Source of the DNA: Candidatus Xiphinematobacter sp. Idaho Grape
GTDB lineage: Bacteria > Verrucomicrobiota > Verrucomicrobiia > Chthoniobacterales > Xiphinematobacteraceae
DNA length: 64,000 bases
Assembly: GCF_001318295.1 (NCBI RefSeq)
Contig: NZ_CP012665.1
Location: 851,885 to 915,884, forward strand
Reading direction: 5' to 3'
Position numbers and translations under genes: made by a program. Of this stretch, positions 55,809-64,000 are shown piece after piece. How positions within the stretch are numbered: the stretch's first letter is position 1; every line of letters starts with the position of its first letter. The notes beneath the pieces were generated by a model. The model was not told where the DNA came from. It was given only the letters and a program-made list of their open reading frames with translations, and did not search any database.

Positions 55809-56680
55809 CTTCTTGGCAAGACTTTTTTATGGACTGCTGCGCGAAGAGTGTATGGAACCTAGTTTCCATGAAGAAAAACATTCCTTCCTTTTTATCCTTT
55901 TGAAAACAGGAGCGACGAATACCGTGCTTGGAAGCTCTTATGAGATCAAAGAAATATATCCTGCTGAACTCCATTCTTGGGAAACAGTAGCCTCTAAACT
56001 CTAAGGCTTACATTACGTTGAGCTTGCGACGGAGAAAAGGACCTCTATCCGCACGTAGCCTACTAGCAGTGCGTTATTTTTTCCATAACTGTCCGATTTC
56101 TAACGAAAGCATTAATGTGATATACAAACGGGACTCTACTTATAAGAAAATTATCCTTCCCAATTCGATAGGACTTCTTTCTCGATCCTCAAGATAGATG
56201 GTCTGGTCATGTGTTCTCGTATGATGTTGGTGGGTTGCACCGTGCAACCCACCAACACTTCCTTTGAAGGAACCAGGGAAGAGAAGACATAGCTACAACT
56301 CTGCAAAACCTTCCTCTCTCAGAGTGATATTCCAGCCGAATACTAAGTTAGCTCCTCCTTCATCTTCACCTTCCGGACTAACCCGAAATATTATCTTTCT
56401 CTCTATCTTCAAGGGAGGTCTTAGGCAGAGGATGCTTTTACAGAAATCCTATCCGCTTCTCTCAGCTCTCTTACGTGTCGCTTGCTGGGTACCATATAAG
56501 TTGCACAAAAGAGCGAGATCGGTGAATTAATCGTACAAACGGGGTAAGCATGGAAGGCTGATTGCTTTAGATCTATAATAGAGTTTCCATGGTAAGGTTT
56601 TCTTGTAGAGTCTTCTTGCCATGTGATAGAGTACCCCGTTGGGCTGGTGGATGCGAAAAAATGTAAAGAAGCCATAGAAA
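55809..56680. other. long region between the HNH gene and tatA
   Basis: About 870 bases without an intact gene. A minus-strand stretch (about 56315-56450) reads like protein (KIIFRVSPEGEDEGG, then LVFGWNITLREEGFAEL) but lacks a start and family assignment, so it may be a gene remnant. A striking perfect palindrome lies at 56225-56257 (separate entry). Confidence 0.4.
56225..56257. repeat. perfect 33-nt palindrome (16-bp arms)
   Basis: Arms TGTTGGTGGGTTGCAC and GTGCAACCCACCAACA flank a single central C. The arms are an exact match over 16 bp. It is not followed by a T-run, and a small second inverted repeat (TTCCTT..AAGGAA) lies just downstream. It could be a transcription stop, a protein-binding site, or the mark of a past recombination event. 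No second copy was noticed in the window. Confidence 0.6.
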
Positions 56681-57091
56681 GTGTTAGCTTTGTTGTCCGA
56701 CTCTCCTGTATGCCGGTGGATTTCCTTCCCCGTGTGTGACCACGGTCTGCTCTTGGGCTGGGGCACTCCTTCCTTCCAGGAATTGCTGGTTATTTTGGTC
56801 ATTGTGGTCATCCTGTTTGGGGCCAAACGATTGCCAGAATTTGCGCGCGCACTGGGGCAAAGTCTTAGTGAGTTTCGGAAAGCAAGGGATGAGTTTGAGA
56901 GGGAGTTCCATAAAAAGTCGGCAAGTGAGGAGTCGGCTTCGCGGCTGTGCTCTCAGCCACCTGTGGATCAAGACCGAGACATTCCAGACCTTCTACCACA
57001 ACGGCCTCTCGAGGTGGCGTCCGTACCTTCTCCAGCAGAATCTTCGCTATCGCCGTCACCTCCAAAGGAAAAAAAGGTTCTAGGTGACTAG
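56681..57091 (+). CDS. tatA: twin-arginine translocase subunit TatA/TatE
   Basis: Forms the pore-lining part of the Tat system, which exports folded proteins. The core [32 protein letters not shown] is a typical TatA: short N-terminal membrane helix, FGxxKLP-like hinge (FGAKRLP), amphipathic helix, then an acidic/proline-rich tail to 136 residues. The start is unsure: GTG at 56681 gives an odd 24-residue leader, while a TTG at 56753 just before LGWGTP gives a standard N-terminus. It overlaps the start of the EEP gene by 8 nt. No tatC is in the window. Confidence 0.88.
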   Translation: MLALLSDSPVCRWISFPVCDHGLLLGWGTPSFQELLVILVIVVILFGAKRLPEFARALGQSLSEFRKARDEFEREFHKKSASEESASRLCSQPPVDQDRDIPDLLPQRPLEVASVPSPAESSLSPSPPKEKKVLGD

Positions 57092-58070
57092 AAGGATACT
57101 AGATTATCCGCTCCTTCTGCTATTTGTAGCTGCCTGGTGGTCTCTTCTTCCTGGACCATCTGCCTACTGTCTTCAAGCATCTCCTACTTGCAAGCTGGTA
57201 GCCTATAATCTAAATAACTACTCTATCCAAGGATCTGAAAATCTGCCTGCAAAATCTCTAACTTCGCTCTCTGCAATAAAGGATATTCTCAGCAGCCTTC
57301 AGCCAGATATTCTCGTCCTTACCGAAATGGGATCTCAGCAAGATCTTCTTTTCCTCCAGAAAAAGCTGAGGGATACGGGTCTCTTCCTGCCATACACTGT
57401 TTGGGTTAATTCTATAGACCCCCTTCGGCACCTTGCCCTACTCAGCCGCTTCCCCATTACACAGGATAACTCTCTTCGATTGGTTCCAACCCCTATACCC
57501 AATCATTTCGTCAAGAGAGGCATTATGGACGTCACTTTTCGGTTAGAGTCTTCTTACGCCCTTCGTGTGGTAGGAGCTCACCTAAAATCCCAAAGGGCTC
57601 CAATAAGGCAATCGCATCGTACACGGTTTGCAGAGGCACAGGCGCTTGCCTCACACGTCACAAACATCCTACAGCGCTCTCCTGACACCAATCTTTTAGT
57701 TGTCGGAGACTTTAATGACTACCCTACTTCCCTCACTCTAAAAACTGTCCTCCTGAAAAAAACAATTCCTAGCAAGGCGACTGTGCTTCCAGGTTTACTA
57801 CGCGCTACTCCTCTCTTTGATCTTGTTCCTTCTGACAAATGTGGAGAACGGTGGACCCACTATTTTGAGAAGGAAGATATCTACTCCAGACTCGATTATC
57901 TGCTTGCTGCACAAGGAATTATTCCAGAGATCATCGAAGCAGGGATCTGCCGCCACCCACGGTGGTGCCTTGCTAGTGACCATCGTCCTTTATATGTTGT
58001 CATTTCCATCCCCTCCCTTGGGGGGGTCGCGGAACCCTACACCCAACCGCCTGACAAGGCGCTGTTTTAA
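57084..58070 (+). CDS. endonuclease/exonuclease/phosphatase (EEP) family protein, exported
   Basis: A DNase-I-like fold enzyme of 328 residues (GTG start inside the tatA end). A signal peptide (about 1-30, [20 protein letters not shown]) suggests export. EEP motifs are visible: YNLNNY, the metal glutamate in [22 protein letters not shown] and the final [10 protein letters not shown]. The substrate could be nucleic acid or a phosphoester; not decidable. Its 3' end overlaps the end of pheT on the other strand by 81 nt. Adjacent tatA may be chance, since the signal looks Sec-type (no twin arginine beyond RR at 3-4). Confidence 0.85.
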   Translation: MTRRILDYPLLLLFVAAWWSLLPGPSAYCLQASPTCKLVAYNLNNYSIQGSENLPAKSLTSLSAIKDILSSLQPDILVLTEMGSQQDLLFLQKKLRDTGLFLPYTVWVNSIDPLRHLALLSRFPITQDNSLRLVPTPIPNHFVKRGIMDVTFRLESSYALRVVGAHLKSQRAPIRQSHRTRFAEAQALASHVTNILQRSPDTNLLVVGDFNDYPTSLTLKTVLLKKTIPSKATVLPGLLRATPLFDLVPSDKCGERWTHYFEKEDIYSRLDYLLAAQGIIPEIIEAGICRHPRWCLASDHRPLYVVISIPSLGGVAEPYTQPPDKALF

Positions 58071-60440
58071 ACGCTTTTCTGCAATCACTACTTCTTGCTT
58101 GGTGAGCGTGCGCTCTGCCGAGCGAAACACTAAAGAAACTCCGATCGACTTCAAATAGAGGGGAAATTTGAGCCCGGTATGGTCTACAAAAACGTCAAAC
58201 GGCTCAACAGAGCATAGGAAAGGCTCTCCCGCTGAGAGCAACGTTTCCAGGATACTCGCATACGAAAGTTTCTTCGGAAGGAGGATGGCAAGATCGCGTA
58301 CTATCGCTGGATAGCGTGGAATTGCAGAAACTTTTCTTCTAACTGTAGTGGCCCCCCTTTGAAAGGGATCGAGCCACAACTCAGCAACCAGTGCTTCTCC
58401 TGGTATCCCTAACTTTCTACTCCAGTGGGGAGATAGTTGACCCGCAACCCCAATGGTTTCACCAGACTCTGCTAGAATGTGGAGACAAAGATTCTTTTCT
58501 AGAGAAAGTGGAGTGATAGGAATCCGTGTCGCAGGGGCAGCGGTGGAAGAAACAAAATGTAGAAGCTCTTGTGTCATGGATTGTATGACTCCCTTCAGAT
58601 CATAAAGATCTAACAAGCGTGTTTTCCTACCTCGCCAGGAAGGAGGGGTAGACAGTCCCATCATTGCTATTCCTAGGCTAGAGACTTCCTCTTTAGCTCC
58701 CCGACGAAAAACTGTCCCTATTTCGTAGAGCCGCACTGTCTGTTGACCATGGCTCAGGTTTCTTTGTACTGCAGAAAGTAGTGCAGGGACCAACGCTGGA
58801 CGGAGAAGGGACTGGTCTTCTCCGGAGGGATTTCTCAGACGTATAGTTTCTGACTCAGAGATCAGGTTTTGAAATAGACCATCTGACACAAGCGTGTGCG
58901 TACGGGCTTCAAAGAAACCTTGAGCAGCAAAACGCTGATGTAAGATGGAACAAAAATCCATAACAACATCTGCCTGAGTAGTGGGAGAAGGCTCAGCAAA
59001 TCTTTTCTCGGCGATTGCCTCAATGCCAATAAGACGCACGACTTCCCCAATAAGATCCACCTCTCGAGTTAAGTCCCTTCGAAACCCTGGAATCTTCCAG
59101 GAAGAAGATTCTTGAGAGAGGCGTAGTAAGGTTAGCCACCCCCTCTCTAAAGAGCGGCTGATTTTGATGGGATCTAGGTCCATACCCAGGAAACGAGCAG
59201 TTCGACCATGATGGATTGTCACCTGTGTAGCCACCAGCGGCGCTCCATCAACTACTATGGGAGTTTGTACTCTTCCCCCTGCAACCTTGCAAATCCACTC
59301 TTTGGCAAGCTCAGAGGCAGGTACAATGGCAGTAGTATCTACTCCACGCTCAAAGCGATAACTAGCATTGCTAGAAAGTCTGGTTCGACAAGAAGTACAC
59401 CGTATTTTCCCTGGATGAAACGCTGCACTCTCTAGCAAAATCTCCGTTGTGTTTGTTGAAATCTTAAAATCACGCCCTCCCATTATTCCAGCTAGGGCTA
59501 TTGGACCTCTCTCATCTGCGATCACCATATCTCCCGGCGTAAGAGAATATTCTTGTCCGTACAGATCCCAGAATTTTTCCCCATCATGCGCCAAACGCAC
59601 GAGAATATTTCCGCATACTTGCGCTGCATCAAAGGCGTGTAAAGGCTGGCCCATTAGTAACATCACGTAGTTCGTTATATCCACTACATTGTTAATGGAA
59701 CATACACCTACAGACTCCAGTTTGGATCTTAACCAAATGGGACTTTCCGACACTCGTACTCCTTGAATTCTTCTGAGTGAGTAAAACTCACACCCTGCAG
59801 CGTTCTTAATTTGCGCTGCCACCAGATTATTGCTGGCTACAGTTACAGTTGTAGGCAGCGTGGCACTCCACTTCAGAGAAGCTCCGGTAAATGCTGCTAC
59901 CTCACGGGCAATTCCTAAATGACTTAACCAGTCTCCTCGGTTAGGGGTAACATCTAAATCCAAAATAGAATCTGGCGGAAACATCTCAGAAATTTGGGTG
60001 CCTGTTATAGTCTCTTCTGGGAGGGTAAAAGGCCTCCTGTCCGTTGCTGTCCCTTGTACCAGTGCTAGTTCTCTTGCGTCGCAAAGCATACCTTGCGAGG
60101 TTATCCCATGCAGCTTGTCCTCATGAACCTGCACATTTCCAGGTAAGATCGTTCCTGGAAATGCTAGTGGCACCTTATCTCCCACATGATAATCTTTCTT
60201 CGTGTCACAGAAAACCTGTCTTGACTGCAGACCATCTGTAACCTGATAGACGGCTAGGTGGCTTGCTTGTGGGTGCGGTCTCTTTTCCAAAATTTGAGCC
60301 GCCACTACGTTCTTGAGCGATATTCCCCAGTCCATAACCGATTTTACCTGGATACCAGCACGAGCCAGTAAACTTTCGAGATCGGCAACTGATCCAAAAA
60401 AGTGGACAAGCTCTAAGAGCCAGTTGAAAGAAAGTTTCAC
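57990..60440 (-). CDS. pheT: phenylalanyl-tRNA synthetase beta subunit
   Basis: Half of the alpha2-beta2 enzyme that charges tRNA-Phe. It has 816 residues (GTG start), normal length. The N-terminal EMAP-like tRNA-binding domain (about 40-150) precedes the B3/B4 editing domain (about 210-385), a B5 domain, the catalytic-like core and a C-terminal ferredoxin-fold anticodon-binding domain (about 720-816, YPAIVRDLAI and the final ALxxRLRxxL-like helix). It lies 16 nt after pheS. The 3' end overlaps the EEP gene by 81 nt on the opposite strand. Confidence 0.95.
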   Translation of the reverse strand: MKLSFNWLLELVHFFGSVADLESLLARAGIQVKSVMDWGISLKNVVAAQILEKRPHPQASHLAVYQVTDGLQSRQVFCDTKKDYHVGDKVPLAFPGTILPGNVQVHEDKLHGITSQGMLCDARELALVQGTATDRRPFTLPEETITGTQISEMFPPDSILDLDVTPNRGDWLSHLGIAREVAAFTGASLKWSATLPTTVTVASNNLVAAQIKNAAGCEFYSLRRIQGVRVSESPIWLRSKLESVGVCSINNVVDITNYVMLLMGQPLHAFDAAQVCGNILVRLAHDGEKFWDLYGQEYSLTPGDMVIADERGPIALAGIMGGRDFKISTNTTEILLESAAFHPGKIRCTSCRTRLSSNASYRFERGVDTTAIVPASELAKEWICKVAGGRVQTPIVVDGAPLVATQVTIHHGRTARFLGMDLDPIKISRSLERGWLTLLRLSQESSSWKIPGFRRDLTREVDLIGEVVRLIGIEAIAEKRFAEPSPTTQADVVMDFCSILHQRFAAQGFFEARTHTLVSDGLFQNLISESETIRLRNPSGEDQSLLRPALVPALLSAVQRNLSHGQQTVRLYEIGTVFRRGAKEEVSSLGIAMMGLSTPPSWRGRKTRLLDLYDLKGVIQSMTQELLHFVSSTAAPATRIPITPLSLEKNLCLHILAESGETIGVAGQLSPHWSRKLGIPGEALVAELWLDPFQRGATTVRRKVSAIPRYPAIVRDLAILLPKKLSYASILETLLSAGEPFLCSVEPFDVFVDHTGLKFPLYLKSIGVSLVFRSAERTLTKQEVVIAEKRLKQRLVRRLGVGFRDPPKGGDGNDNI

Positions 60441-60456
60441 TAGTGAAAACGGTTAA

Positions 60457-61467
60457 CTAACGAAATTGGGACAAAAATCGAATATCGTTCTCTGTCAGTA
60501 GGCGAATGTCGGCGATGCCATTCAAGGCCATCGTTAAACGCTCCAGTCCAATCCCAAAAGCGAATCCAGAAACTTTCTCTGGGCTGTAGGCTCGATCCCC
60601 CCTTTTAGTACTGACCGCCTCAAAAACGGCTGGATCTATCATTCCACAGCCGGCTAATTCTAGCCACCCGTCCCCAACTACTGTTGCTCGGACATCAATT
60701 TCATAGCTCGGTACAGTGAAGGGAAAAAAATGGGGGCGGAAACGAATTTCTGCCTCCTGACCAAACAACTCACGGAAGAAAAAGACAATCGCTCCTTTAA
60801 GATCCGCAAGAGTAACATCCTTTGAGACGTACAGTCCTTCCAATTGATGAAATTGGATCAAATGTGTGGCATTTACCTCGTCCCGTCGGTAAGCAGCTCC
60901 GGAACCAAACACGCGTACTGGAGGAAGCTGACGCTCCATCGTCCTTATTTGAATGGTGGAGGTATGAGTCCTTAGAAGGCGACCGTCTTGAAGGTAAAAA
61001 GTGTTTTTCTCATTTCTGGCTGGATGATCATTCGGAGTGTTCAAGGCATCAAAACAACGCCATTCTGTCTCAATATCCGGCCCTGTGGCGCACGAAAACC
61101 CCATGCGGTGGAGGATAGCAACTGCATGGTTGAGCAAACAGGTGAGGGGGTGAGCTGCACCATACTCCGAGGCAGTGCCAGGCAACGTGAGATCTAAATC
61201 TCCAATCACTGCCTGATCCCCCTCTTTCCCTAGAAGACTTTCCTTTCTCTTGAGAGATGTAGTTACTATCCGGCGTAAATCACCAAGGAGTCTCCCAAAG
61301 AGAGGCCTCTCCTCTTCTGGCGTCTCTTTTAGCAACCGGTTTAAAAGAGCAAAAGATCCAGAACGCCCAAATACCCTAGTACGAATCTCATTTAGAGCAG
61401 AGACACTTTCTGCAGCAGCGATTTCTTCTAGAGCCTTTCCTTGAACTCTCTTAATCTGGGACTTCAC
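60457..61467 (-). CDS. pheS: phenylalanyl-tRNA synthetase alpha subunit
   Basis: The catalytic subunit for tRNA-Phe charging. It has 336 residues. N-terminal coiled-coil (about 1-85), then the class II core with HPLTCLLN, the motif 2 region FGSGAAYRRDEVNATHLIQFHQLEGLYV, the GCGMIDPAVFEAV block and motif 3 FAFGIGLERLTMALNGI. The GTG start overlaps the rplT stop (GTGA), so translation is coupled. Together rpmI-rplT-pheS-pheT forms a classic block, but infC, often first in it, is not within 1.8 kb upstream. Confidence 0.96.
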   Translation of the reverse strand: MKSQIKRVQGKALEEIAAAESVSALNEIRTRVFGRSGSFALLNRLLKETPEEERPLFGRLLGDLRRIVTTSLKRKESLLGKEGDQAVIGDLDLTLPGTASEYGAAHPLTCLLNHAVAILHRMGFSCATGPDIETEWRCFDALNTPNDHPARNEKNTFYLQDGRLLRTHTSTIQIRTMERQLPPVRVFGSGAAYRRDEVNATHLIQFHQLEGLYVSKDVTLADLKGAIVFFFRELFGQEAEIRFRPHFFPFTVPSYEIDVRATVVGDGWLELAGCGMIDPAVFEAVSTKRGDRAYSPEKVSGFAFGIGLERLTMALNGIADIRLLTENDIRFLSQFR

Positions 61468-61844
61468 CTAGCAGCACAAACTCTTTTAGCATCTAGTGCA
61501 GCTTTCACCTTCTGAAAGACTAGCTTAAAAACTGGAAGGTCTGCTATGGCCAAATCTGAGAGTACCTTACGGTCTAACACGATACCAGCGACTTTTAATC
61601 CTTCAACAAACCGACTGTAGGTAATTCCTTCGGCACGCGTCGCGGCGTTGAGACGCTGGATCCAGAGACAGCGGAAGTTACGCTTGCGCGTTTTTCGATC
61701 ACGGTAGGACCATACCCTAGCCTTTATTTGGGCATCTTTCGCATAGCGAAATAATTTGCTTCTACGCCCTCGATACCCTTTGGAAGCCTTGATCATTCTC
61801 TTACGCCGCCGTCGGCTGGCGGGTGCATTAGTTGCTCTCGACAT
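61464..61844 (-). CDS. rplT: 50S ribosomal protein L20
   Basis: Binds 23S rRNA early in large-subunit assembly and in some bacteria represses its own operon. It has 126 residues, close to the usual 117-120. The basic N-terminus with RRRRKRMIKASKGYRGRR and SYRDRKTRKRNFRCLWIQRLNAA are family hallmarks. ATG start. It lies 135 bases downstream of rpmI. Confidence 0.97.
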   Translation of the reverse strand: MSRATNAPASRRRRKRMIKASKGYRGRRSKLFRYAKDAQIKARVWSYRDRKTRKRNFRCLWIQRLNAATRAEGITYSRFVEGLKVAGIVLDRKVLSDLAIADLPVFKLVFQKVKAALDAKRVCAAR

Positions 61845-61979
61845 GTAAACTTCGTCTTTTTGACTGTTAACGGAGCTGGTCTTGTTAACAAAGCAAACCC
61901 TAGGCCTTATCCGGCTCCTTACAATGTTACACCCCCATTGATGGGGTCTCTCATAAGCCCTAGGACTGAAACTAACAAA

Positions 61980-62183
61980 CTAACTAAATGGGAGAGATTG
62001 CTTAATCCGTGACACATCAGAACTGTGAACCATTATCCCTCTTGCAAGCCTGCGCTTGCGTTTCGCAGACTTACATTCAAGAAGGTGACGGCGACAGGCC
62101 TGCGCGCGCTTTATCTTGCCAGTAGCAGTAAGCTTAAACCTCTTGGCAACAGTCTTCCTGGTCTTACTATTTGCAGTGGACAT
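61980..62183 (-). CDS. rpmI: 50S ribosomal protein L35
   Basis: A small basic large-subunit protein. It has 67 residues from the ATG at 62183 (MSTANSKTRKTVAKRF); an upstream ATG adds four residues without similarity. The family block RFKLTATGKIKRAQACRRHLL is complete. It is the first gene of the rpmI-rplT-pheS-pheT unit. The infC gene that often precedes it is absent here. Confidence 0.95.
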   Translation of the reverse strand: MSTANSKTRKTVAKRFKLTATGKIKRAQACRRHLLECKSAKRKRRLARGIMVHSSDVSRIKQSLPFS

Positions 62184-62195
62184 CGACGTTAGCAA

Positions 62196-62838
62196 TGGCT
62201 GGTCTTTTTAGCAAATTCCGCGCAACACAGAATTAAAAACATTTCATATCAAATTCCATTCTCCCGCTCTCTCCGTGTTTCCTCCTCAGGAGGAGAACCC
62301 AGGAGGTTCCAGGCAACATTTTCACATGTGCGACAGACCCTTCAAGAAAATGCTACAAAGCGCACCTGACACTCGTGGAGAACGGGGTCTTATCTAGGCC
62401 AACGTACCCCCACACAGTCTCTAGAGCTCTACCAACTCTTTCTATTCTGGAAAATTCGGTTAATTTGATTGTTATAGAGGAAACTTAGTCAATTTAATAA
62501 ATGTTGATACAATCCATTACAGGTGCACAAGCCCTGACGGGAAAGCAGACAGTTTTCTTCCATATCGATCTGGCCCAACTTCCACACACCCTGTAACTGG
62601 TCTATTGATGAAAGGCGCACATACAACACCCACCTACTGTCGTCAGTGGAGGCTGGCTCCATCGGAAGGGCCACCCTATTTGGTTTGCATTCTTCTCGCA
62701 ACTATAAACTTAGGGTTTAGATTCTCCATGCTCCGATTAGGGATCTTCTTTCTTCTGAAAGAGGGGAACTTTTGTGTGATAGGAGTGTTTCTTCTCAATG
62801 CTGCTCCTTAGTCTACACTCCGCTCGCCTCTGTATTCT
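62196..62838. other. intergenic region between divergent rpmI and the TonB-like gene
   Basis: About 640 bases. It should contain the promoter and, perhaps, an autoregulatory leader of the ribosomal protein operon. No infC remnant could be traced, and no other gene or RNA is clear. Confidence 0.4.
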
Positions 62839-63507
62839 ATGGAAGATCCAAGGTTTAAAAAAATACTTTTTTGGGTAGGGACCTGGCATATCCTTCTGTT
62901 AGGGGCCCTCTTTCTATTAAATCGAGCTTACACTTCTCAGCAAACTGAAAAGGTTACATGGATGGATGGCAGCTCCTTGATCCAGATTAATACCCCTAAA
63001 CCGGCTACCCCTAAACCGGCTACCCCTAAACCGGCTACCCCTAAACCGGCTACCCCTAAACCGGCTACCCCTAAACCGGCTACCCCTAAACCGGCTACCC
63101 CTAAACCGGCTACCCCTAAACCGGCTACCCCTAAACCGGCTACCCCTAAACCGGCTACCCCTAAACCGGCTACCCCTAAAAGCCTGGCGTTTGCTAGTCC
63201 ATACGTCCTCTATAGACACGACCACACCAAGTATAACCAGATTATCCATGACCGTTTTTACAGTCAATGGGATCAACCAATTGCTCTGTTTGGCCCGCAG
63301 TACGAGTTTTCTTGCGTCCTCGAAGTCCAGATTGCTCAGGATGGGAGTATCGCTGACTATCAAATCGTAGGCGGCAGTGGAAACGAAGTTCTTGACCGCT
63401 CTGTTTTGGAGGCAAGCGCGCGTGTAAAACAAATCGATCCCTTGCCAGTCGGCCTTAGAGAAAGCGGTGTGTACACAGTGCGAGTTGAATTTAAATTCAG
63501 CAGCTAA
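62839..63507 (+). CDS. TonB-like energy transducer with a perfect Thr-Pro-Lys-Pro-Ala repeat
   Basis: Probably spans the periplasm and links inner-membrane energy to outer-membrane or envelope proteins. It has 222 residues. One N-terminal membrane helix (about 8-28) with a short cytosolic tail; a linker of 12 TPKPA repeats plus TPK (about 52-114); and a C-terminal domain (about 130-222) with the TonB-like pattern: VLEVQIAQDGSIADYQIVGGSGNEVLDRSVLEA and the final VRVEFKF. ExbB/ExbD are not in the window. TolA is another possibility, since both have a proline/lysine-rich linker and similar C-terminal folds. Confidence 0.82.
   Translation: MEDPRFKKILFWVGTWHILLLGALFLLNRAYTSQQTEKVTWMDGSSLIQINTPKPATPKPATPKPATPKPATPKPATPKPATPKPATPKPATPKPATPKPATPKPATPKPATPKSLAFASPYVLYRHDHTKYNQIIHDRFYSQWDQPIALFGPQYEFSCVLEVQIAQDGSIADYQIVGGSGNEVLDRSVLEASARVKQIDPLPVGLRESGVYTVRVEFKFSS
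62992..63180 (+). repeat. 15-bp tandem repeat (12.6 identical copies) inside the TonB-like gene
   Basis: The unit ACCCCTAAACCGGCT repeats without a single mismatch: 12 full units plus nine bases, 189 nt in total. The unit length is a multiple of three, so gain or loss of copies keeps the frame and changes only linker length by five residues. Perfect DNA identity implies recent expansion or frequent homogenisation. Confidence 0.95.
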
Positions 63508-63515
63508 GACTTTGG

Positions 63516-63555
63516 AAAGGCATGCACACATTTTTGGGATGTACATGCCTTTTAA
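63516..63555 (+). terminator. rho-independent-type terminator after the TonB-like gene
   Basis: AAAGGCATG (63516-63524) pairs with CATGCCTTT (63544-63552), a 9-bp stem with a 19-base loop, and the T-run begins within the stem end. It lies nine bases after the stop codon. Confidence 0.5.
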
Positions 63556-64000
63556 GCAATGAATCTTTCTCTAAAAAATCTCCTGTATCTCTAGATTTTC
63601 TTATCCACTGTATGTGAATCGCTCCCCCATAAACGTGATCGCCCCCGTTCTTCAACGTATCGCAACTTTATGCTTTAGCCCATACACGGAGTATACATTC
63701 TTTCTCTCTACACACAGAGAATATGCCAGCTGTGTGGTTTATGTGTCCTCTGTATGGGGGGGGACCTGCCTTCCCACGTGCCTGAGAGCAATGCTTTGAA
63801 CATCCTCATGAAATCCGAGAGAGGTACGGAGTGTGCATTCCAGTCTGTAAAGATGCTCTGCATAAAAGCTCGCCTGGCGTCTGTTTTAGAAACAAGCGCG
63901 ACCACGAAAACCACTTTTGTGCTTAGGAAATGGGTACCCATTGACCTAAAGAGGCCATATAAAAACCGGCCTCGACCTCTCCACCAGTACTAGTGCGAGT
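63556..64000. other. right-hand end of the window without a recognised gene
   Basis: About 445 bases. Two short open frames overlap on opposite strands (63708-63993) but neither resembles a known protein. No tRNA or repeat was seen. Confidence 0.35.

Noticed and set aside
62196..62600. infC or a remnant of it upstream of rpmI
   Set aside because: No frame shows IF3 motifs; the gene is absent from this position rather than decayed.
62992..63180. Repeat array considered as a CRISPR
   Set aside because: Units are directly adjacent with no spacers, in frame within a coding gene.
62917..63546. Long minus-strand open frame across the TonB-like gene with RGSRF repeats
   Set aside because: It is the antisense reading of the 15-bp repeat array, has no family match, and the plus-strand TonB-like protein explains the sequence.

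Overview
The window looks like a chromosomal piece of a Gram-negative bacterium with a shrinking, host-dependent genome. Outer-membrane features include LptD, UDP-glucose dehydrogenase, a heptosyltransferase-like GT9 enzyme, a TonB-like protein, Tat and lipoprotein signal peptidase. The housekeeping genes are intact, but they are separated by unusually long non-coding stretches. At least four of those stretches hold recognisable broken genes (galE, dxs, thiH, thiS), and two more are possible (a Sir2-like gene and rpmF). The style of several proteins (the divergent adenylate kinase, the short glutamyl-tRNA reductase, the edge membrane protein) reminds me of Verrucomicrobiota. A reduced verrucomicrobial endosymbiont, such as the nematode-associated Xiphinematobacter type, is my best guess. 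This is inference from memory, not from a search.

Layout. 1-5221 (minus strand): edge of a membrane protein, ugd, lptD and a full-length but broken galE. 5.9-12.5 kb: folE2, acpP, an NtrC-type sigma-54 activator, a dxs remnant, glyQS and a YqgE/AlgH protein. 12.7-14.2 kb: a membrane glycan synthase of family GT2. 14.5-22.1 kb (minus): frr, pyrH, fmt, adk, hemB, a PTS EIIA-like protein and mgtA. 22.9-26.8 kb (minus): pyrC, pyrB and mrp. 27.6-32.7 kb: ilvD, tRNA-Glu(UUC), a YmdB-type phosphodiesterase, a cell-wall amidase and pyrE. 32.9-37.6 kb (minus): lspA, ileS and lysS. 37.9-38.7 kb: an unassigned secreted protein with a possible His/Cys dyad. Then come tRNA-Glu(CUC), a beta-CASP nuclease and a polyprenyl diphosphate synthase. 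42.9-46.4 kb: hemA, hemC and a cobA-hemD fusion. 46.7-50.3 kb: a GT9 glycosyltransferase, the thiH-thiS pseudogene pair and hemL. 50.7-55.8 kb: a DUF502 protein, purB, a polysaccharide deacetylase, carA and an HNH nuclease. 56.7-62.2 kb: tatA, an EEP phosphatase/nuclease, and the rpmI-rplT-pheS-pheT block. 62.8-63.5 kb: a TonB-like gene with a perfect 15-bp repeat array.

How the genes work together. Tetrapyrrole synthesis from glutamyl-tRNA to uroporphyrinogen III is complete in the window (hemA, hemL, hemB, hemC, hemD), with two tRNA-Glu genes. Much of UMP synthesis is here too (carA, pyrB, pyrC, pyrE, pyrH), as are several aminoacyl-tRNA synthetases (Gly, Ile, Lys, Phe). Many genes are tightly packed with 4-nt stop/start overlaps (pyrH/frr, ileS/lspA, hemA/hemC, rplT/pheS).

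The broken genes tell a joint story. dxs supplies DXP for isoprenoids and for the thiamine thiazole ring, and thiH and thiS serve that same thiazole ring. All three are eroded, while a polyprenyl diphosphate synthase that needs isoprenoid precursors is intact. I found no insertion sequence, prophage, CRISPR array or rRNA gene.
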